A DNA stretch of 64,000 nucleotides, from contig JADILM010000008.1 in the NCBI GenBank assembly GCA_016617785.1, forward strand, positions 1,116,001 to 1,180,000. The letters run 5' to 3'. The notes beneath the pieces are model-generated. The model was not told the DNA's origin and made no database searches. It was given only the letters and a program-made list of their open reading frames with translations. The position numbers and the translations under genes were made by a program. The DNA is from Sporobolomyces roseus. Its lineage: Eukaryota > Basidiomycota > Microbotryomycetes > Sporidiobolales > Sporidiobolaceae. This document shows, in pieces, positions 1 through 10,145 of this stretch; within the stretch, counting starts at the first letter, position 1, and every line of letters starts with the position of its first letter.

Positions 1-1602
1 TGCTGAGCAGTTTCAAGTCTCTACAGGTACACCAACTTACCTCGCTCCGTTCGTTCTCTTTCTCTGGAATCGTCTTGAAGCAATCGCTCACGTCTCGCTG
101 TCGATCTTACAGGGAAGTCATCCTCAACCCGAATCCAGCAGCAGGTTACTCTCCAGCGGTCGATGCTTGGTCAATCGGAGTCGTCCTCTTCTCTCTCCTC
201 ACCTGTCAAACCCCCTTCGACGAATCCGAATCGACGCCTCTACCACAACGAATGCGAGAACGTCGAGTCGACTTCGGATTTTTGGAATCAGAGGGATTGA
301 GCGAACATTGTGTTGATTTCTTGAGGAGGTTATTGACGAATGATCCGAGGACCAGGATGAGTTGTGGTGAGTTCATGCATTCTTTAGTCTTCGTCCTTTC
401 ACACGAAGCGAGACTAAGCGCAGCATTCGACTTCACAGCTCAAGCGATCAATCACCCTTGGCTCATGGTCTTACCCGTTCAAGGCAACGATGGAGGAGGA
501 TTCCCTATCGAAACCATGTCCGCCTCCGAGATCCTCACTGCGCTCAACGTCAAAGGTTTCGAACGACCTTCCGAATCGATCGATTCTTCTCCTGTCGCTA
601 CAACTTCGAAACCACTCGTAGCGGGACTGGCTTCAGCTATTAGTCTCGATCAGAGTCCGAGACCGAACGGAAATGGTTACGATGGCGAAGCTGACGGAGA
701 AGGAGGAGACGATAGTATGGTCGATTCTCAAGCGATTGGTATGTTCATGTCGATACCTTCTGTCGACCTTTCTCATTCGCTGACTCGGCTTCGATGTGAA
801 CATAGGCAAACTCCGTCTCTCTCACGGCTCCTCCCCTGCACTAGCCGCCGACTCAATCGCTCAAATGCCTCCTCCCGCTTTCAAATCTCCTCTTCAACCC
901 GTACTTCCCATCACGACTCCACAGAACGTACCTCCTGTTCCTACAGCACCCTCTTCCCTACCGAAAGGAGTCAAGAGAAAGGAACCAGAATCCGCCTTTT
1001 CCGATTCTTCTCTCAGCGATGTCACGAGCGGCAGTCGATTCGCATCTCAACAGCAAAAGGGAGAGGACAGTGAAGATGATCGGATGAAGGAATCGAGCGC
1101 AGTGAACGTCGTCGATCAGAATGAGGACAGGAGGGAAGATAGTCCAGAAGCTCCACCTTCGATCAACGGAAATGGGAACGGAGAAGAGGAGAAGGAGAAG
1201 GAAGTGAAGGAGAAGAGGAAAGACGTCGTCGAAGCAGAGGACGCTGGAATGGAGGAACCCAGCACGACGGAAGAGTCGATGGAAAGGGAACTCTCACCGA
1301 TGAGTTCCCTACCGGAGGATGAGGAGGACGAATCTCGAGAAGAAGAGGAAGAACCGATTACTCCTGCTCGAAGGAAATCAACACGATCTCGAGCTTCGAC
1401 TGCGACTACACAACGATCGACACCAGCTTCTTCGAGCTCGAGAAAACCGAGAGGAGGAAGGACTAGTACCGCTGGTTCGGGAAGGAGAGGGAGATCCTCT
1501 GCGACTCCACAGGTTGAGGAGGAGCAGTTTGAGGAAGCTGAACAAGGAGGGATCGCCGCCGCCGTCAAGAACAGGAGGAGGAAAGCAGCGCGATTGACCT
1601 GA
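1..1602 (+). CDS. Chk2/Cds1-type checkpoint Ser/Thr kinase, C-terminal part (5' truncated by window)
   Basis: The readable protein (about 465 aa) starts inside the kinase activation segment with GTPTYLAPEV (the APE motif is split by the first intron) and continues through AVDAWSIGVVLF, the subdomain IX Asp-containing helix, and the C-lobe ending in AINHPWL. This order matches Chk2/Cds1/Rad53 kinases, which phosphorylate checkpoint and repair effectors in the nucleus after DNA damage. Exons: 1-48, 113-366, 439-737, 806-1602; introns 49-112, 367-438, 738-805. The roughly 300 residues after the kinase domain are low complexity: Pro-rich (PPPAFKSPLQP), then Glu/Lys-rich, then Arg/Ser-rich with RRKSTRSR. 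They end RRRKAARLT, which would suit a nuclear localisation signal. The FHA domain expected N-terminally lies outside the window, so Chk2 rather than another CaMK-group kinase is an inference from the C-lobe. Confidence 0.75.
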
Positions 1603-2111
1603 TCTTCGGAACCCCTCTCGTCCTCCTTTCGACTCAAGACTCCGTTCCCTTCTTTGCCTTTCCCGCTCACCTCTTATTCTTTCATCTTCTTTGTATTCAA
1701 TCCCGGCCATCGTCTTCACCATCTGTGCCTCTTTCGCTCTCTTCACTCTTTTTACTATTCTACTCTCCTGGATTTCCCACCAAAAACCTATTCCCAACCA
1801 TTCATCCTACTTTACCCCTTCCATCACGACTCGCTCTCCTTCTTTGTTGATATACCCACTATTCGCACACCTCTACTTTCTCTTCTCTTGGAATCGTCAC
1901 TCTCGTTCTTTCACTCTTTCTAAGGCCCTTGCGATACTATCGCGCTCGCAGCTTCTCGACCTTACCTTTTCAAAATCCTGATCGCCCCCTCGATGAAGCT
2001 CGACTGGACCGAAGATCAGTGATGCGACACCGCGGAGGATTTCGGGGGAAGTAAATCGCTGCTATTTCCTTTCCCTCATTCTTTACCTACTCGTTGATCC
2101 GCACGCAGAAT
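1603..2111. other. Intergenic, no gene recognised
   Basis: Pyrimidine-rich on the + strand, with only short open frames. It probably holds the 3' UTR of the kinase gene and the promoter of the next gene. No repeat or RNA structure recognised. Confidence 0.4.
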
Positions 2112-2733
2112 ATGGGAGGATGGAACTATGAAGGGAGCTGTACTGAGGCTGGCTGTGAGTTCTTCCCGGAAGGTTTCGTGAATCTGAGCTACAGTCTTTA
2201 ACCGTTGCACAGGTTCGAATCATAAGAATCCTATCATGCGCTACAATGGTCGGAACATCAACGATAATAGCAAGTTCAACATCATTCGCGCCGACCGTTG
2301 TTTCCACGGCTCGCGCGCGGAGTATGATGCCCTCATCCGAGGCAGAGTCGAGGATCACGACCCGAAGTTTTCTCAATCCGAGCCTCTCCCGAGAAATTCA
2401 CGGTATAGATTCGTAGTGACAAGACGTAGGAGTGTCAACGACAACAAGAGGATAACCCCTTCACCCGCCTCACACGCACCCCAGCCCGAATCTCCCTTCC
2501 TGCCTCCTCTACCCCGATTCCGACGACCAGATGCCACGACTACTCAACCTGTATACAATCCGTCAATTTCAGGCCAACGAGATCCTTCTCTTCCATCGTC
2601 CAGCTCCGGTTTCCACCTTCGTCGGCGTCTTCGCAGGTTTGTCGGGAGTCAGGCAGTGGATGATAGGCGCTTTAGCCCGACCGCGATGGCTTCAAGAGAT
2701 GGTATTTATGACGAGAAAAATTGCCGGAAGTGA
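2112..2733 (+). CDS. Small C-x4-C / CFHG family protein, member A
   Basis: Two exons (2112-2154 and 2213-2733) give 187 aa. The first exon encodes MGGWNYEGSCTEAGC, with the second Cys codon split by the intron. The second exon continues SNHKNP and reaches RCFHGSR at about residue 43. The genes at 3140 and 52737 have the same layout: an N-terminal C-x4-C whose second Cys codon is split by a phase-1 intron, then an NP dipeptide, then C-[FW]-H-G. The three Cys and one His could bind a metal, but that is inference. After residue 60 the protein is basic and Ser/Pro-rich with RRRLRRF. It lacks the C-terminal KRNSNELAK tail of the other two members, so it may be divergent or decayed at the 3' end. 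I do not recognise the family. A function cannot be assigned. Confidence 0.55.
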
Positions 2734-3139
2734 GGATGAGACAGGTTAAGAGAGGGAGGTGTGAAGCACAATCCGAACTTTGTCAATTGTTCTTGTTGTT
2801 CTGCTCCAATTCTGTGGCTTGATACCTTGTCTTGTACGAATGTGTGCACTATAGGCGAGTAACATTCGAGCATCGAGTGGTTGGCCAGCTTGAAGTCGTT
2901 GGCTCACTATTCTGTCACGGTCGTTACGAGCTTTACTCGATTTTGCGCACTCTCTCGCTTTGTGGATCCGTCTCTCTCGTGGGGCTTTCGCAGCAGTATT
3001 GTCGCCTCGCAGCAATCGCCTCGCTCGTTCCTTCCGGCAGTCCACGATTACAGAGCTGTGGAGACCTCTCTTTGCTTTCTTTCTTGCTTCTTTCTCTCTG
3101 TTCGATTTCTCCCAACAATCCCATTCTACTCCTGCTGTC
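2734..3139. other. Intergenic between family members A and B
   Basis: Contains short overlapping open frames on both strands, none with coding character that I trust. It presumably holds the promoter and leader of the gene starting at 3140. Nothing else seen. Confidence 0.35.
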
Positions 3140-3923
3140 ATGCCGCGACTTGGAGAGTGCACTGAGCCTGGGTGTACGTTAACCTCGATCACTTCGCGCC
3201 TCTACCCTTTTCTCATTCACTGTCTGTTGCCGGTCGAGTTGTCTAGGTATCAATAATCCCAACTTCGACGGCAATTTCAATCTTTCGGGTAGACACACGA
3301 CGGGCATGAACATCATGAATTTCGGCCAGCCATGCTTTCACGGTGATCAAGCTCAAAACGTGGAGTCCCAAAGTGGAGATGGAAATGAGAATTCGCGGGC
3401 TGGAGGTCACGAAAGTGTTCGGGGAAGGTCTGATCAACAGCACGTACACCATCGCGTTGAGTATCGATCGGGGGTCGGAGGTCAGTCTCGTCACGAAACC
3501 TGGCAAATCGGCGGGCAACAAGGAAGGGGTCAAGCTGAAGAGGACTCGTCGGAGGAGGACGCTCAGGAGGCAAGGGAGGCCGCTCAGGATGCAAGACAAA
3601 ACGCAGCTCAACACCGTTCTGGTCAGAACGTCGGACCCACTCAGCATATCGAGATCAATGTTATTACTCATGGCTCTTCTCGACGACATCATGGCACGAC
3701 CCAGAGGACCTCCCATAGCGCTCGTCCCACTCGTCGCACCGGTCCATCCGATCGTCCCGCTAATCGAACTCGTCCCGCTTCTACCGACCCTCCAGCTATT
3801 GGCTCTCGTGGTTTCCGTCAACGCATCAGGGATTTCAACCGGAATCTATTCAGCGCCAAGAAGAGGAACTCGAATGAATTGGCGAAAGTAGTGGTCGAAC
3901 GACGAACAAGGAACCCTTACTAG
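3140..3923 (+). CDS. Small C-x4-C / CFHG family protein, member B (cassette copy 1)
   Basis: Exons 3140-3173 and 3247-3923 give 236 aa. The start reads MPRLGECTEPGC, with the Cys codon split by a phase-1 intron, followed by INNPNFDGNF and then PCFHGD near residue 42. The middle is hydrophilic, rich in Gln, His, Arg, Ser and acidic residues (EEDSSEEDAQEAREAA). The C-terminus is RGFRQRIRDF...AKKRNSNELAKVVVERRTRNPY, almost identical to the end of the protein at 52737-53524. The conserved ends with a free middle suggest two functional modules on a variable linker. There is no signal peptide or membrane segment. It is followed in the same orientation by an F-box gene at 4644, an arrangement repeated 50 kb away. 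I recognise no known family. Coding status is well supported by the conserved splice position and tail. Confidence 0.7.
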
Positions 3924-4643
3924 TCACTTTGCGATTGCAGCACTTTCCTTTCACTTCCGTTTTTCTGTGTTCTGACCCCTTTCTCACTCAATAGACTTTG
4001 GTAGACTCTGAGAAACTTCTGTTCCGTACCCTAGCACGATTGTTGTATTGCGAGATGAGGACGATTCTGCGAAATTTGCGAAACGATCATGCTTCGTCTC
4101 GCATGTCTGATTTCACGAAGGCGGGACCTTGTCGGGCGATTTAAGAGTGCCAAAGGATCGCTCACGCCCGCAGAACAGAACGATTGAACAATTGTCACTG
4201 CTCTGAGGGGACTTCGACTCAATCTCGAATTCTTCGCTTCTCTCCCTTCACTTTCGCAACTCGAAACGCGCTCAAACTACTCGACAGCTACGAGACTACA
4301 CTAAAATATACAGCCTATCGAGCTGCAAACTCCCTCAAGCCCCTCAGATCCACCTCTCACCTCTCATCAAGTTTCTCCAAACATCGCCTCAAACTCGCGC
4401 ACTTCGCCTCTGCTGAACAAAAAGAGCTGACCAAGAACGTTCAGAAGCTACTAGGAAACAATCAGAGTTACCCTGAGCCTCCAGCGAGTGAGTCTGACAC
4501 ATCCTTGACTCATCTTTTCATCTTACATCTGAGATCCCTCCCTCACAAAGTACTCAGCTAATCATTCAGTTGCACGCATAGCTTACTACAGCTCTCATCT
4601 AGCTCAGACAAACTATCCCTACCGCTCTCCTCCCTTCGACAAG
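3924..4643. repeat. Inter-gene segment of the duplicated cassette (copy 1; partner 53525-54234)
   Basis: The first about 215 nt align almost without gaps to 53525-53745, at roughly 85% identity by eye. Shared blocks include GCAGCACTTTCCTTTCACTT, AGACTTTGGTAGACTCTGAG and CTGCGAAATTTGCGA. Weaker similarity continues through the F-box leader (blocks around CTCGAAACGCGCTCAAACTA) to the F-box ATG. A GTGAGT near 4490 and the TAG before 4600 could bound a 5' UTR intron of the F-box gene. The segment has a shared open frame of about 45 codons, but no start or family supports calling a gene. Confidence 0.6.
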
Positions 4644-5740
4644 ATGTCCTTCTCCTCGCTTCCCACTGAACTCGTTCGCCAAATCATCGAATCTTCCGTA
4701 CCCTCTACCTTTCATTCGACCACTTACAGCTTTCGACGATCGACTCTCCGCTCTCTCTGCCCCGTCTCGCGTCGATTTCGTTCGATTGCTCAACCACTGC
4801 TTTTCGAAATCATTTGGATCAAATCGCTCAAAGAACTCGACAACACTTTCGAGGCTCTCGATACTCAACAGGGATGTCGAAAAATGATGCAGACAGTGAT
4901 CTACGAGGTGGAGGACGAACCTGCGTTAGAGGGCTTGAAGAAACTCGCTACCTGCTGTCTAGGTCTTGTCGACCTTTGTACCGATCTGACGCTGGAGACA
5001 AAGCTTGACTTTGGTATATTTCAATCTTTCGAAAGTACGTTGAACGCGTCTCCTAGCTGGTCCATTAAAGAGCTGATCCTTGCCCTCCTGTTGTAGACCT
5101 TCGAAGCTTGCAAACTGGCTGCAGCAACCTCGTATCGGATTCGCCAATCGTACTCCCTCAACTTGAATCACTCGCTCTTGACGGAATAGTGACCGACGCG
5201 GTCGACAGACTTTTACAACCTGTCGTCCTTCCCTCGTTGCGATATCTCGCTATCGAGCCCCTTGACATCGATCACGTCGCCCAGTCTACGATGAAGGGCT
5301 TGACCGACCTCGTCCCACAACTTGATGCCCTCTTTGTTGACGCTCTTACCCTCAATCACGCTCCAAATCGTCTCGTTCTACCGCTCGAGCGTACGCTTTT
5401 CTCGGTCGACAGCGAGACTTTGCCAAAGGTCGAGCGCTTCCAAGACATCCACCATATTCAAATCACCGACAACTCTAATCTCGTCCCGCATTTGGCGTCT
5501 CGCGTCAAAACCAGCGGCATCATTCGTTTGAAATCGATCTACCTCGACAGCTCCCTCGATCCCGCAGCTTCACCAACAGCCGAAGACACCGCTTTTTCTG
5601 AAGAGCTTCATCGTGTTTGTAGCGAGAAGGGAATCACACTTGTCTATGAGAAGCAAGGGGAGGTGTGGATTGATTCTTGGATTTCGGAGGATTTCTGTAG
5701 AAGACAGAAGGAGCTCAGGCAGAAGGTTAGACGAAGCTGA
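4644..5740 (+). CDS. F-box/LRR-like protein (cassette copy 1)
   Basis: Exons 4644-5034 and 5097-5740 encode 344 aa. The N-terminus MSFSSLPTELVRQII begins an F-box (LPxELVRxII ... LRSLCPVSRRFRSIAQPLLF, residues about 5-57), the Skp1-binding part of SCF ubiquitin ligases. The rest has leucine-rich stretches typical of degenerate fungal LRRs and ends RRQKELRQKVRRS. The intron is phase 1 and follows a Phe-Glu codon pair. The paralogues at 22904, 24970 and 54235 have introns at about the same point. Substrate is unknown; the family role is to select proteins for ubiquitination. It sits 720 bp downstream of the family B gene in the same direction. The F-box is much closer to the other local copies than the C-terminal half, as expected for a family that diversifies its target-binding face. 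Confidence 0.8.
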
Positions 5741-5938
5741 AGTGGTGAAAGACGCAGAGCGAAAGTGGACGAGAACAGAGGGAAGTAGGAACCGGAACGC
5801 TTGAATGAAACGCTTGATGGAATCAACTTGACTTTCTCTACCGTTTCGCACATGTGAGCTTGTTCAGTCGAGACGTCGATTGCAATCGGACAGCACAACG
5901 AGTCTTGTACTACGGTCACTACAAAAAGTCTCCGTTCC

Positions 5939-7386
5939 TCAACGACATTGCCCCATCTTGTGAAGTTTCCAGCTAGCTTTTTGACAGGATTGCGAACAGT
6001 AGAGAACGCTGCGACAAGCTGAGCCTGAGCAGAGAGATGAATCGTCAGCTATCATACCGAAGCGAGCATCGAGAGAGACAGGCTTACAAGCTTTGAGTTG
6101 AGTAGGTTCGAAGAAACGATCGCAACCGTCGCATTTCTTTGCGAGAGGCGATTGACCGAGATTGACGTCGAACCAGTTCAACTGAATAGCTGTAGGGTCG
6201 ACAGCTCCATCAGGTACGAGTACTTGAGCCTTGACTTTGTTGCCGGGAGTTACGAACTCGCAGACACTCATGTAAGTGTCGAGAGCAGCGAGATCCTTTT
6301 CCGTCAAACATTTCTTGACCATGTCCGGAGTGAGGTGGAAGAGAGGAGGTACGTCGCCTAGAGCAGGTTGAGTAGGAAGACTGTAATCGAAGAGCTTGGG
6401 ATGCAATTTGCGATAGTCGGTCGTGATGTAGGTCGCTCGTACCCTGGAAACCTCAATGTGAGCTCAATGTCGCGACACCTAGTCATTCACGAGCGTACCA
6501 TTCGACGGTATCGAGAGGAAGATAGTGAAGGAGAGCGAGGAAGCGATGAGCTTGAGAGAGGAGGCGAGCTTCGTAGTCTCTGCGAGGAAGAATTTGAGTC
6601 GTTCGTACAGCTAGAACACAGAAACCTGAACTAGAGCTTACTCATAGTATCGTTCTTTCCCATCGGCTGGAGACGGTAGCACGTTAGCGGTGGTAACGGT
6701 CGAACTGAGGCAAAGAAAACCTTACCACTTTCTCGCGGACCACACAAATTAACGATCACGAATTGCTTGTTTGACTGATGAGCGAATACGAGCTCCCCCA
6801 TGTCTGCCCTAGTCTGCGCATGTCCTTTGTAGAGCTACCAGATTGCGTGAAAACTTGATCAAATACACGTATTTCTAAACGAGCGAAAAGTGAACTCACC
6901 TCCCAATTCATGAGGATCGGAGTCCAATGCTGCCAAACGTACTCTTCCGAATTGTAGCCATCTTCGTCGGAATGAAGATCGCGCTCGTACTTGTTCTTGA
7001 AGACTTTGATGACAGCTTTGAGGCGTTTCTTGAGCTCGATCGGAAGATTGGGCGTTTTCTTGTCGGGTTTCTCTAGCTCTCGTTCGACGCTCAAATCGTA
7101 CCAATGCTTGGTATGGATCCTATTGTCTCGACGATGTGAGTCAGAGGAAGTCGAAGTGGAGGGGAATTAAGTGAAAAGGAAGAACTCACAAGAGCTGAAG
7201 AAGTCTGCGAGTAGCGTTAGGTTCGTTGTACCAGATGCTGTTGAGTCTGTGGTTGTAGTTTGGTCCGATCGACTTGATCTCGCCACCGTTCGCCTTGTCC
7301 ATCGCTTTGAACACTGCTTTCATTCGAGGATCTAATCCTTCCGGATCATTCGAGGAGTCGCTATCGGAATCTGAAGTGGTTGACAT
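5939..7386 (-). CDS. MYND-type zinc finger protein
   Basis: On the minus strand the gene starts at 7386 (MSTTSDSDSDSSNDPEG) and stops at 5939, giving about 385 aa from roughly seven exons. Clear splice joins include intron 7120-7189 and a MYND-internal intron whose removal restores LKACSACRSVLYC. The C-terminal 45 residues form a complete MYND finger: KKCDGCDRFF...KACSACRSVLYCSQSCQKASW-K-L-HKMGQC, with all C-x2-C, C-x2-C, C-x3-C and H-x3-C ligands present. MYND fingers are protein-interaction modules that bind proline-rich partners. The upstream 330 residues resemble fungal MYND proteins of unknown function; no SET domain is visible. The middle exons (about 6440-6900) were joined by frame continuity, including a short exon ending ERYYE, and are less certain than the ends. 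Confidence 0.75.
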
Positions 7387-7663
7387 GACTTGAAGGGCGT
7401 GTTTGAGGTGAAGTGAGAAAGGAAGTAAAAGGAAGGAGGAAGAGAAAGGAAACTCTCCTCTCCTGAAATCTGAACCGCGGACTTTCCGACCGATGACGAC
7501 GACAGCAAAACTCTGGTGCTTACAACAAGTTCAAAAAGAGCTACTCCTTCATTTGCATATCCTCCTCCTCTCCCTTCCCTCGGCTCGTCACTGCCTTGAA
7601 TTCTTCGATCGTAACGACGACCTCCTTCAAATACTTCCCCAACACGACATTACTCAAGGCCGT

Positions 7664-8636
7664 TCACAACACCGTATCCTGCACGTCTCCCAATGCTTGT
7701 ATAGCAGGAGTCGCGATCTCCCAATCGACTTTCTCAACTTGTGACAGGATCCCTCCTTTTTTTCCCATCGAACTCCCTTCTTCCGCAATCGCAAACGCTT
7801 CGAAAATGGATTGTTCCCCTTCTGCCAATCTACCAATCGCGGCGTGTCCACTAGCTACACTCACTCTTCCTCCTCCTGCAACTTCGGTTGCTTTTGATGA
7901 ATCACCGGTGGATTGCGAAGTTGTCGATTCGAGGGCGAATTTAGCTGCCCGAGTCAAGTTGCGAAGGATTAAGCAGGCGAGGAAACCGGGACCGGATGCT
8001 TCGCGGTGTTCATCGACTTGAGCGTGATAGCGAACATGATTAAGGATCGAGTGTGGAAGTTCTGGTGGAGGATCGGAAGAAGCCGAGGGGAAAGCGTTTG
8101 GCGGTAAGAGAGGGAAGATGGATTCGGGTGTTGGAAGATGGGTTCGGGTGTGAAGAGTGAGCTGTGCGAGCCGAAGAGAAGGGTCGGAGGTGGAGGAGGG
8201 AGTGTAGGAACAATTTGACCAGAGACAGGAAGAGGGAGAAGTGGTGAGAGCGAGATGAGTGTTGTAGACGTGTTGGTGGAAAGCGAGTGGTGAATCGTGA
8301 CCGGTTGGAACGGGACATCCTTCCCAGCCACATTCGCCATCTCCAGCTAGGCGAGTCGACGGCAGCTATCAGTCGGAGTAATTCGGATAGTTCGTTTCGT
8401 CGAAACGCACCTGTTCTCCTTCTCGCTTTCAAACCCTTGATGATGAACCTCCTATCAACGCCGTCGATGATAGTAGGTACTGCTGAGGAATAAGCTGTAC
8501 CAGCGAGTTTGATCACGTCTTGAGCAGCGAGCATTGCTGGAACTGCTGGGTTTTGAGTGACGGGTTCGAATTGAAGTTTGTAAGCAGTCCATAACGAGAC
8601 TTGAGTGATGTCGGAACTAGGGTCGACTTCGTACAT
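7664..8636 (-). CDS. RSC9/ARID2-like chromatin remodelling complex subunit (5' end uncertain)
   Basis: The main exons are 8411-8636 and 7664-8346, joined across intron 8347-8410. The N-terminal part reads MYEVDPSSDITQVSLWTAYKLQFEP. After the intron comes a C2H2 finger, CGWEGCPV...FHQHVYNTHL, then a second Cys pair (CLWSNC) and a helical C-terminus. This order (W-x-Y segment, then a finger of the W-x-x-C...H-x4-H type) is that of Rsc9/ARID2-like subunits of SWI/SNF-class remodellers, which act in the nucleus. The ARID domain often found upstream was not seen. A further exon ending ...DRVVV before an intron that closes at about 8653 would extend the N-terminus (joined reading VVVWYRTHRMYEV), but its own start is unclear. 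The chosen stop is a TGA at 7664; 40 more codons stay open past it in the same frame (see findings). Confidence 0.65.
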
Positions 8637-9169
8637 TCGATGGGTCCTGTACCTTTTCGTATTACTCAGTACTGCGTTTCTGAACAAATTAAAACTGAGC
8701 GAGATGTCGAAACGTACCAGACGACTACTCGATCTGACTCCTTCGGCAATGTCGTAGTTCCTCACCAGACACCACGCCGTTCGGTGCAGTCGGCTAACGA
8801 GACGCTGTATAGAAGGAAGCGAGAATCCTCGAAATTATGGCGAAAGCAAAGAATGCTAAGCGACAAGAGCGAGAGCAGGAGTTCTGGACCCTTGAGATAC
8901 ACATACAGGCCTTGAACGAAGCACTACACAGCGAGCAGAGCATATCAAGTGAATGGTTGGAAGTAAAGAAGTTCCATCGAGAGCAAACTGTTCTCCTCTC
9001 CAACGTCTCGCCGTATATACTCGGCATTGTATCTGGCTACTCTAAACCTCCACTCGTGAGCTCCTACACTCAGCTTTGAAGCAGGACAAGCGGAATTAAA
9101 GAATTCACCCTCTAACTTCCTCCAACCAGCTCCATTCAATCTTTCTCCCCTTCTCCACCCTTAACAAGG
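8637..9169. promoter_or_regulatory. Divergent intergenic region RSC9-like / NDUFA11-like
   Basis: Holds the shared promoter space of two divergently transcribed genes, and probably one or more 5' exons of the RSC9-like gene on the minus strand between about 8653 and 8760. Small open frames on both strands (for example + strand 8837-9079) have no recognisable product. Confidence 0.4.
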
Positions 9170-9853
9170 ATGCCTTCAACCTATGAGCCAGTCCGAGAAA
9201 ACCTCGATGTCACTCTCCCTCCTCGACCTTTCCTCGCTCCTTACGCTCCAGCAATTGTCAAAGGTTATCACCCAGTTTCACCTCTCTCTCCAGCGTTCAA
9301 CGTTGGATTGACCGGTGCAGGAGTTGGATTGTTTGTGAGCGCGATCAAGAACTCGTTGGAGAGTCATAACAAGGGTGCTATGGGTGTCTTTTCGAGAACG
9401 GGTTGGATCATCGGTTATTTCGGTATGTTTCTCTTTCCTTACCCTTCTGTTTTGAATTGAGAAGGGATTGCTCGATGAGCACTATGCTCTCGAGCGAGAA
9501 CTTTGACGGGAAGAATCAGAATTGTCGATTGAGTCTAACTCGCTCTCTATTTGTGTACAGCTACTATCGGATTCACATTCTCATTCGTCGACCACACCGT
9601 CGCCAACATGATCGAATCGAAAGAGAACGGAGTAGCAGGAGCATCAGGAGGTTGTGCAGCAGGATTCGTTTCAGGAATCCGTTCAGGATCCGTTCCCAAA
9701 GCGATGGCTATGTGCGCATTCATGGGTGCTGCAGTCGGTACTTATGATTTGGCGGGTGGACAATTGGGATGGGAGAAGGGAACTAAACCGAGGGAACAGA
9801 GGGAGAAGGAACGAATGGAATTCTTCAAGAACCGGGAAACTGCTCAGGAGTAA
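9170..9853 (+). CDS. Mitochondrial complex I subunit NDUFA11/B14.7-like (Tim17 family fold)
   Basis: Exons 9170-9422 and 9561-9853 encode 181 aa. The N-terminus MPSTYEPVRENLDVTLPPRP is followed by Gly-rich hydrophobic helices: FNVGLTGAGVGLFVSAIKN, then across the intron GYFATIGFTFSFVDHTVANM, then GASGGCAAGFVSGIRSG and AMAMCAFMGAAVGTYDLAGG. This is the four-helix Tim17/22/23-like pattern of the NDUFA11 (B14.7) accessory subunit in the proton-pumping arm of NADH:ubiquinone oxidoreductase. The tail is charged (REQREKERMEFFKNRET). No cleavable presequence is expected for this family. Alternative: another Tim17-family protein; the length and tail favour NDUFA11. Confidence 0.75.
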
Positions 9854-10145
9854 AGGAGGGGGATCTATTAGTTGGATCAGAGAGAAGGAGGGGTTGAATG
9901 GAGCCGGAGTTGGAGTTGGTCGGATAGGGATGGAGTGGTTAGTCGAAAACTTATGTGCGGTGTCTTCTCTTTGCGAAGAAACCGTTAGAATTGGTATCTT
10001 TCTCTTTTTTTCTTTGATTGTGAATTGTTTCATATCCTTCTATCTTCTACGCAAGCGTACCCTACGAAAAGTAAGCGAGATACAATTTGTGAAAGTCGAT
10101 TGCGAGAAGCGAGAAACTTTGTGTCTCCTACAAACGACTTCAAGC

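Noticed and set aside
2205..2235. GGTTCGAATC resembling a tRNA T-loop
   Set aside because: No matching A-box, acceptor or anticodon stem around it; it spans a splice acceptor of the member A gene.
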